16,909 bases of DNA, from positions 1 to 16,909 of the forward strand of contig DETG01000080.1 in NCBI GenBank assembly GCA_002361535.1, given 5' to 3'. How positions within the stretch are numbered: the first letter of the stretch is position 1; the number at the start of each line of letters is the position of its first letter. The position numbers and the translations under genes were made by a program. Below are positions 13,583-16,909 of this stretch, piece after piece. This DNA is from Prevotella sp. UBA3294. GTDB taxonomy: Bacteria > Bacteroidota > Bacteroidia > Bacteroidales > Bacteroidaceae. The notes under the pieces are model-generated. The model did no database searches, had not been told where the DNA came from, and saw nothing but the letters and a program-made list of their open reading frames with translations.

Positions 13583-14710
13583 ATGATAAAAGGTGAAAAA
13601 GAATTTTTGGAGTTGTTGAAAGCGGGGCTATGGAATGCTCCGCTGGATCTGTCGGTGTTCTCATCCCAGACAGATTGGGAGAGGATCCTGCAGTTGGCGA
13701 AGGAACAGACGGTAATGGGTGTTATTACTGATGGACTTTCCGGTGTGCCAAGGGAGAAACAGGGGGAACGTCGTGTGATGATGCAGTTCTATGCCCGTAC
13801 CATGGCCTTAGAGGATGAGAACCGGAAGATGAATGCCTTTGCCCCGCAGCTGATGATTCAGTTAGAGCGAAAAGGTGTCCATTCGTTGTTGCTGAAAGGT
13901 CAGGGGGTAGCCCAATGCTATCGGCAACCTTTGCACCGGGTGGTTGGTGACATCGACTTGTTGGTGACCGATGCTGAAGAATATGCGAAGGCACGTAAAC
14001 TGATGCTGATGATTGCCAAGGAGGTGGAGAAGGAGGACGAAGGGCGCAAGCATTCTGCCTTTGACTATAAAGGTATGACCATTGAAATCCATGGGGATTT
14101 TCGTTTCTATATCAATAAGGCATGTAGAATGAATACTCCCAAGTGGAAACAAACAAGACTTACAGACGATGGCGTTCGTGTGAAGGATGGACCGTTAGCC
14201 GGAGCCTTGCTTCCTCCAGTCATGTTTGATGTACTCTTTATTTTTGCTCATCTGATCGGACATTATATGGGACAGGGGGGCGTGGGGCTCCGTCAGGTCT
14301 CCGATTGGATGATGTATCTGAACACACACTATGAAAAACTAAATCTCCAGATCTTAGCCGATGATCTCCGTCTTTTAGGTCTTCGTCCTTACTGGGAGGT
14401 GTTTGGTGCGATGGCCGTGGCATGCTTAGGTTATCCTGAAGCGCGCATGCCCTATTATGATGCCAGAAATGTCCGTAAGGGGCGTATGGTGTTGGAGAAC
14501 ATTTTTAAAACAGGAAATTTCGGTACCTTACAGAAACAGGAACAACTGAAGGGAGGAACCAGTCCTTTACTTAAGAAACTTGTCACCTTCTTGGGTCAGG
14601 TGCCTGTTTATTATCGGAATCTCCGTGTCTTTCCTAAAGATACCCTTTGGTGCTTCAGACAATTCGTCGCCTCGGCATTGAGGGGATATCAATCAAAGAC
14701 CATTGAATGA
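13583..14710 (+). CDS. Nucleotidyltransferase-fold protein (NTP_transf_5-like)
   Basis: A predicted 375-residue protein of the uncharacterised nucleotidyltransferase family common in capsule and exopolysaccharide loci. The core is SLLLKGQGVAQCY followed by the catalytic pattern VVGDIDLLV (G122, D123, D125), the usual metal-binding GDxD of the pol-beta superfamily. A later acidic strand is MTIEIHGDF, which would supply the third carboxylate. The C-terminal half (about residues 215-300, VMFDVLFIFAHLIGHYMGQG) is helical, as in other members. Its physiological reaction is unknown; nucleotidyl transfer to a sugar or protein is the family inference. It lies 9 bases after the glycosyltransferase and ends the plus-strand block, facing the WecA-like gene. 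Confidence 0.82.
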   Translation: MIKGEKEFLELLKAGLWNAPLDLSVFSSQTDWERILQLAKEQTVMGVITDGLSGVPREKQGERRVMMQFYARTMALEDENRKMNAFAPQLMIQLERKGVHSLLLKGQGVAQCYRQPLHRVVGDIDLLVTDAEEYAKARKLMLMIAKEVEKEDEGRKHSAFDYKGMTIEIHGDFRFYINKACRMNTPKWKQTRLTDDGVRVKDGPLAGALLPPVMFDVLFIFAHLIGHYMGQGGVGLRQVSDWMMYLNTHYEKLNLQILADDLRLLGLRPYWEVFGAMAVACLGYPEARMPYYDARNVRKGRMVLENIFKTGNFGTLQKQEQLKGGTSPLLKKLVTFLGQVPVYYRNLRVFPKDTLWCFRQFVASALRGYQSKTIE

Positions 14711-14725
14711 GCCTCACCCAGATAT

Positions 14726-14888
14726 AGTTTTTACCTCACACAGAAAGCACGGAATTGAAAATCGGCGCCTACGGGGAAAGCCAAATAGCAGAAAGGGGCT
14801 TCGCCTCGGAGCATGTGGACTGTTACAATGGATTCCGTCAAATTATTAATTTCAGTGTTTTCTGCGATTTCTGTGTGGCAAAAACTAT
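14726..14888. terminator. Inverted repeat between convergent genes, possible bidirectional terminator
   Basis: AGTTTTTACC then TCACACAGAAA (14726-14746) is the imperfect reverse complement of TTTCTGTGTGGCAAAAACT (about 14868-14886). The arms lie in the 193-base gap between the plus-strand nucleotidyltransferase gene and the minus-strand WecA-like gene. Inside are a copy of the 28-base repeat (14759-14786) and a GGGGCTTCGCCTC mini-hairpin (about 14797-14809). The arms are far apart for a classical hairpin terminator, so the role is uncertain. Confidence 0.45.
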
Positions 14889-14903
14889 CTGTATGAGATG
14901 GCT

Positions 14904-16019
14904 TTAGATACTATGTGGCTCGCCCTCAACCTTTCTTATATAATGGTTGATGATGGCATGCAGTCCGATCCATAGGGCGAAGTCAATCATCAAGATGAAC
15001 GTCACGTTCATATAAGGATTGAGGTAATAGTTAAGTATCATATAGAACACGGATAGTCCGATGATGCTGAACAGGACTGTCCGTTTCCGCATGCCGGCTC
15101 GTAACAGTTTATGATGAATATGGTTACGGTCGGGCAGGAAGGGATTGCGTCCTTTCCGGATACGGTGTATTGCGACGCGTAATACATCGAACAGAGGTAC
15201 TATCAAGGCACTGATACATACGATGACGTGATTCGTCGTGCCTGCCACTTCTGCCCCCGTCAGACAGATGCGCAGGGCAAGGAAACTGATGATAAAGCCT
15301 AAGGTAAGACTGCCGGTATCGCCCATAAACAACTTATGGCCCCGAGCCTGATTGCCGAAGACATTGTAGAACCAGAAAGGAACAACAACTCCCAAAGTAG
15401 AAAAGGCCACGAGGGCATAGATGAGCTGCCGCTCACTGATGAAGATTAGTCCGAAGGCCGTCAATGCCACGATCACCAGTCCAGAGGCAAGTCCATCGAC
15501 ACCATCAATGAGGTTGAAGGCGTTGGTGATATATACCACGATGAAGATAGTGAGAGGGTAGCTGTAGCGCATGCGGAGCGTGTAGATACCCATGAATCCA
15601 TCAATATCGTGGAGCCAGAGTCCGGAAACAACCAATAAAAAACCACAGATGATCTGGGCAAGGAACTTGGAACGATAGGTGATGCCAATCATGTCGTCAC
15701 CCACACCGACTACATATAGAATCGTGGTGCCTGCCAAGAGGAACAGAAATTCAATGAGAACGGTCCGCTCGGGAACGTAGATCACGTCGTAGCCCATGAG
15801 GTAGCGTACTGCCATGATCGTGGCGATAGTGATCACAATGACAGGGAAGAACGACAATCCACCCAGTCGGGGGATCGGTGTGTCGTGGATCTTCCGACTG
15901 TCAGGGATGTCGTACAACTGATGTTTGTGCGATATCACCAAAATCCTCGGTATGATAATCCATCCCATGATGAAGGACATCATAAAGGCGGCAATCATAA
16001 ATTTATAGGCTGCGGGCAT
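14904..16019 (-). CDS. Undecaprenyl-phosphate sugar-1-phosphate transferase (WecA/TagO-like)
   Basis: A predicted 371-residue multispanning inner-membrane enzyme that would start glycan assembly by moving a HexNAc-1-phosphate from UDP-sugar to undecaprenyl phosphate. All main motifs of the WecA/MraY superfamily are visible: DIPDSRKIHDTPIPRLGG (residues 37-54), GVGDD (105-109), NAFNLIDGVDGLA (166-178), KLFMGDTGS (229-237) and the cytoplasmic sugar-specificity loop PDRNHIHHKLL (296-306). The loop ending in HIHH favours WecA/TagO over MraY. About ten or eleven hydrophobic segments are apparent. It is downstream of the HAD gene with a 36-base AT-rich spacer made of GATAATT-type units, probably in one minus-strand operon. 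Which HexNAc is used cannot be decided here. Confidence 0.92.
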   Translation of the reverse strand: MPAAYKFMIAAFMMSFIMGWIIIPRILVISHKHQLYDIPDSRKIHDTPIPRLGGLSFFPVIVITIATIMAVRYLMGYDVIYVPERTVLIEFLFLLAGTTILYVVGVGDDMIGITYRSKFLAQIICGFLLVVSGLWLHDIDGFMGIYTLRMRYSYPLTIFIVVYITNAFNLIDGVDGLASGLVIVALTAFGLIFISERQLIYALVAFSTLGVVVPFWFYNVFGNQARGHKLFMGDTGSLTLGFIISFLALRICLTGAEVAGTTNHVIVCISALIVPLFDVLRVAIHRIRKGRNPFLPDRNHIHHKLLRAGMRKRTVLFSIIGLSVFYMILNYYLNPYMNVTFILMIDFALWIGLHAIINHYIRKVEGEPHSI

Positions 16020-16055
16020 CTCACTAATTGATAATTGAAGATTGATAATTGATAA

Positions 16056-16475
16056 TTATCTCTGCCACCACTTCTTTTTAGGCGGTTCTGGATCGGTACC
16101 TCGTCGCTCACGGATGATGTCACGCCAGGTCTTATGTTCGGAGATCATACGGTAGATCGTGCCCCAGTCTGGCAGACCACCGATGTTACGGTCATCAATG
16201 AAGAGATCTACTTTTAACTTCCGTGAGAAATGTTCGTTTCGCTCAATATCCTCCTCTGGGAAGTCGCGGTTGACGGCATAGAAATCGACACCGCGCTCAT
16301 GACACCAGTCAATGGCATCTTGTAACAGGTCTCCCTCACGGCACGACCAAAGGATCAGTTGGTGCCTGTCCTCAATGAGCATTCGGAGGGTATCGGTAGC
16401 GAAAGGTATTTCGCGACCGATTTCCGGGTAGGCGTGCTCGACGATGGTTCCGTCAAAATCTACAGCTATTGTCAT
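16056..16475 (-). CDS. HAD-superfamily phosphatase-like protein (BT0820 type)
   Basis: A predicted 139-residue soluble protein with HAD motifs: DFDGT (D6 nucleophile, D8 acid), LWSCREG (S44) and DLFIDDRN (D94, D95). A motif-III lysine is not obvious, though K86/K88 are near. Length and motifs match the small Bacteroidetes proteins typified by BT0820 of B. thetaiotaomicron, whose substrate is to my knowledge unknown. The protein ends in a basic, Trp-rich tail (PPKKKWWQR). It lies between a Tyr-rich probable export kinase and the WecA-like transferase on the same strand, so it may act on a sugar phosphate, a nucleotide or a phosphoprotein of this pathway. That context argument is inference. Confidence 0.82.
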   Translation of the reverse strand: MTIAVDFDGTIVEHAYPEIGREIPFATDTLRMLIEDRHQLILWSCREGDLLQDAIDWCHERGVDFYAVNRDFPEEDIERNEHFSRKLKVDLFIDDRNIGGLPDWGTIYRMISEHKTWRDIIRERRGTDPEPPKKKWWQR

Positions 16476-16533
16476 TCCTTATTTGTTATTTGTTATTTGA
16501 GGACTGTGGAGTTGTTTCGAGGAGTTGTTTCGA

Positions 16534-16670
16534 GGAGTTGTTTCGAGGAGTGTGGAGTGTGGAGTGTGGAGTGAGAATAGTACTGAGATTCTGTATTCAT
16601 TATCAAACCACCTGTATTTGAAACATATCTCACTCCACACTCCACACTCCACACTCCTCGAAACAATTCC
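16534..16670. repeat. 43-bp inverted repeat with 51-base loop built from 7- and 13-base tandem units
   Basis: The arms 16534-16576 and 16628-16670 are reverse complements at 42 of 43 positions. The left side contains three 13-base units (TTGTTTCGAGGAG, from about 16513) followed by three 7-base GTGGAGT units; the right arm repeats this inverted. It fills the gap between the Tyr-rich CDS and the HAD gene on the minus strand. It could act as an intra-operon attenuator, an RNase processing site or a hairpin that stabilises mRNA. Confidence 0.85.
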
Positions 16671-16697
16671 TCACTCCACATTTCCCACTCCACACAT

Positions 16698-16909
16698 TTA
16701 ACGTTTCACCGAATCATCCTGCTTGTCACTGTAACGGCTGTTGGAGTAGTTGCCGTAGGTACCGTAGGTGCCATAACTGCCATAAGAGCCATAGCGACCG
16801 TAGGAACCATAACGGCCATAACGACCACCATATCGACCGTAACTGCCGTATCGGCTGTACTTGCCATAGCGTCCGTAACCATAATAGTAGCCGTACTTCT
16901 TCTTCGACA
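16698..16909 (-). CDS. C-terminal tail of a Tyr/Gly-rich protein, probably a Wzc-type BY-kinase (partial)
   Basis: Reading the minus strand to the TAA at 16698-16700 gives 69 residues that start SKKKYGYYYGYGRYGKY, continue with about ten RYG/SYG/TYG units, and end DKQDDSVKR. Twenty of the 69 residues are Tyr. The 5' part lies outside the window. Bacterial tyrosine autokinases that control polysaccharide export (Wzc and the CpsD type) end in a Tyr cluster, and Bacteroidetes members commonly have YG-rich tails after a KKK stretch. Together with the downstream HAD and WecA-like genes this makes a Wzc-type co-polymerase the best guess. The tail is longer and more regular than in typical kinases. 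A structural Gly-Tyr-rich protein cannot be excluded without the missing part. Confidence 0.65.
   Translation of the reverse strand, partial: SKKKYGYYYGYGRYGKYSRYGSYGRYGGRYGRYGSYGRYGSYGSYGTYGTYGNYSNSRYSDKQDDSVKR

Noticed and set aside
1..16909. tRNA or rRNA genes, including a tRNA attachment site for an integrated element
   Set aside because: No cloverleaf pattern or conserved T-loop (GGTTCGANTCC) was found by eye. A covariance-model scan was not possible here.

Overview
The window looks like an accessory surface-polysaccharide region from a Bacteroidales genome, most likely Prevotella or a close relative. Two promoters fit the Bacteroidetes form (TTTG, exactly 20 bases, then TAnnTTTG). Most genes lack a Shine-Dalgarno sequence. 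The proteins belong to families common in this order: a TupA-like ATP-grasp, a BT4734/VirE-type primase-helicase, a BT0820-type HAD protein and the Tyr/Gly tail of a probable BY-kinase. The genus is an inference from these features.

Layout. (1) 1-4848 is a repeat-rich island with three unrelated genes, each ending in a PD-(D/E)XK nuclease-like domain: a DUF234-type AAA ATPase (350-1669), an AAA-ATPase-like/PDDEXK_9 protein (2167-3717) and a GxxExxY protein (3998-4381). Between them lie six copies (E1-E6) of a palindromic element of about 90 bp whose arms are three 9-base units. A seventh copy (E7) lies at 12127-12216. (2) 4849-9008 is a plus-strand operon: GT4 glycosyltransferase, ATP-grasp ligase, arginase, and M20 acylornithine-deacetylase-like enzyme. 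It ends with an orphan 3' fragment of a second ATP-grasp gene that directly abuts the M20 stop codon. (3) 9009-9365 holds two more palindromic elements of the same design but different sequence. (4) 9366-11441 encodes a VapE/VirE-type primase-helicase. Downstream is about 1 kb of noncoding DNA with a mirror-symmetric array of GTGAAGTT boxes around six repeats of exactly 22 bp, a large nested inverted repeat, and a second 22-bp repeat array. It resembles a plasmid-type iteron origin. (5) 12434-14710 encodes a second glycosyltransferase and a nucleotidyltransferase-fold protein. (6) The minus-strand block 14904-16909 (read right to left) has the tail of a Tyr/Gly-rich protein, a HAD phosphatase-like protein and a WecA/TagO-type initiating sugar-phosphate transferase.

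How the genes may work together. The WecA-like enzyme would start glycan synthesis on undecaprenyl phosphate, the two glycosyltransferases would extend it, and the Tyr-rich protein would control chain export. The arginase and the M20 enzyme are both predicted to release ornithine, and the co-transcribed ATP-grasp enzyme could amidate a glycan with an amino acid. Ornithine decoration of the polysaccharide is therefore a testable hypothesis, not an established function.

The strongest candidates for something undescribed are the symmetric 22-bp iteron structure next to the VapE-like gene, and the association of a 9-base-periodic palindromic repeat family with three different PD-(D/E)XK proteins.
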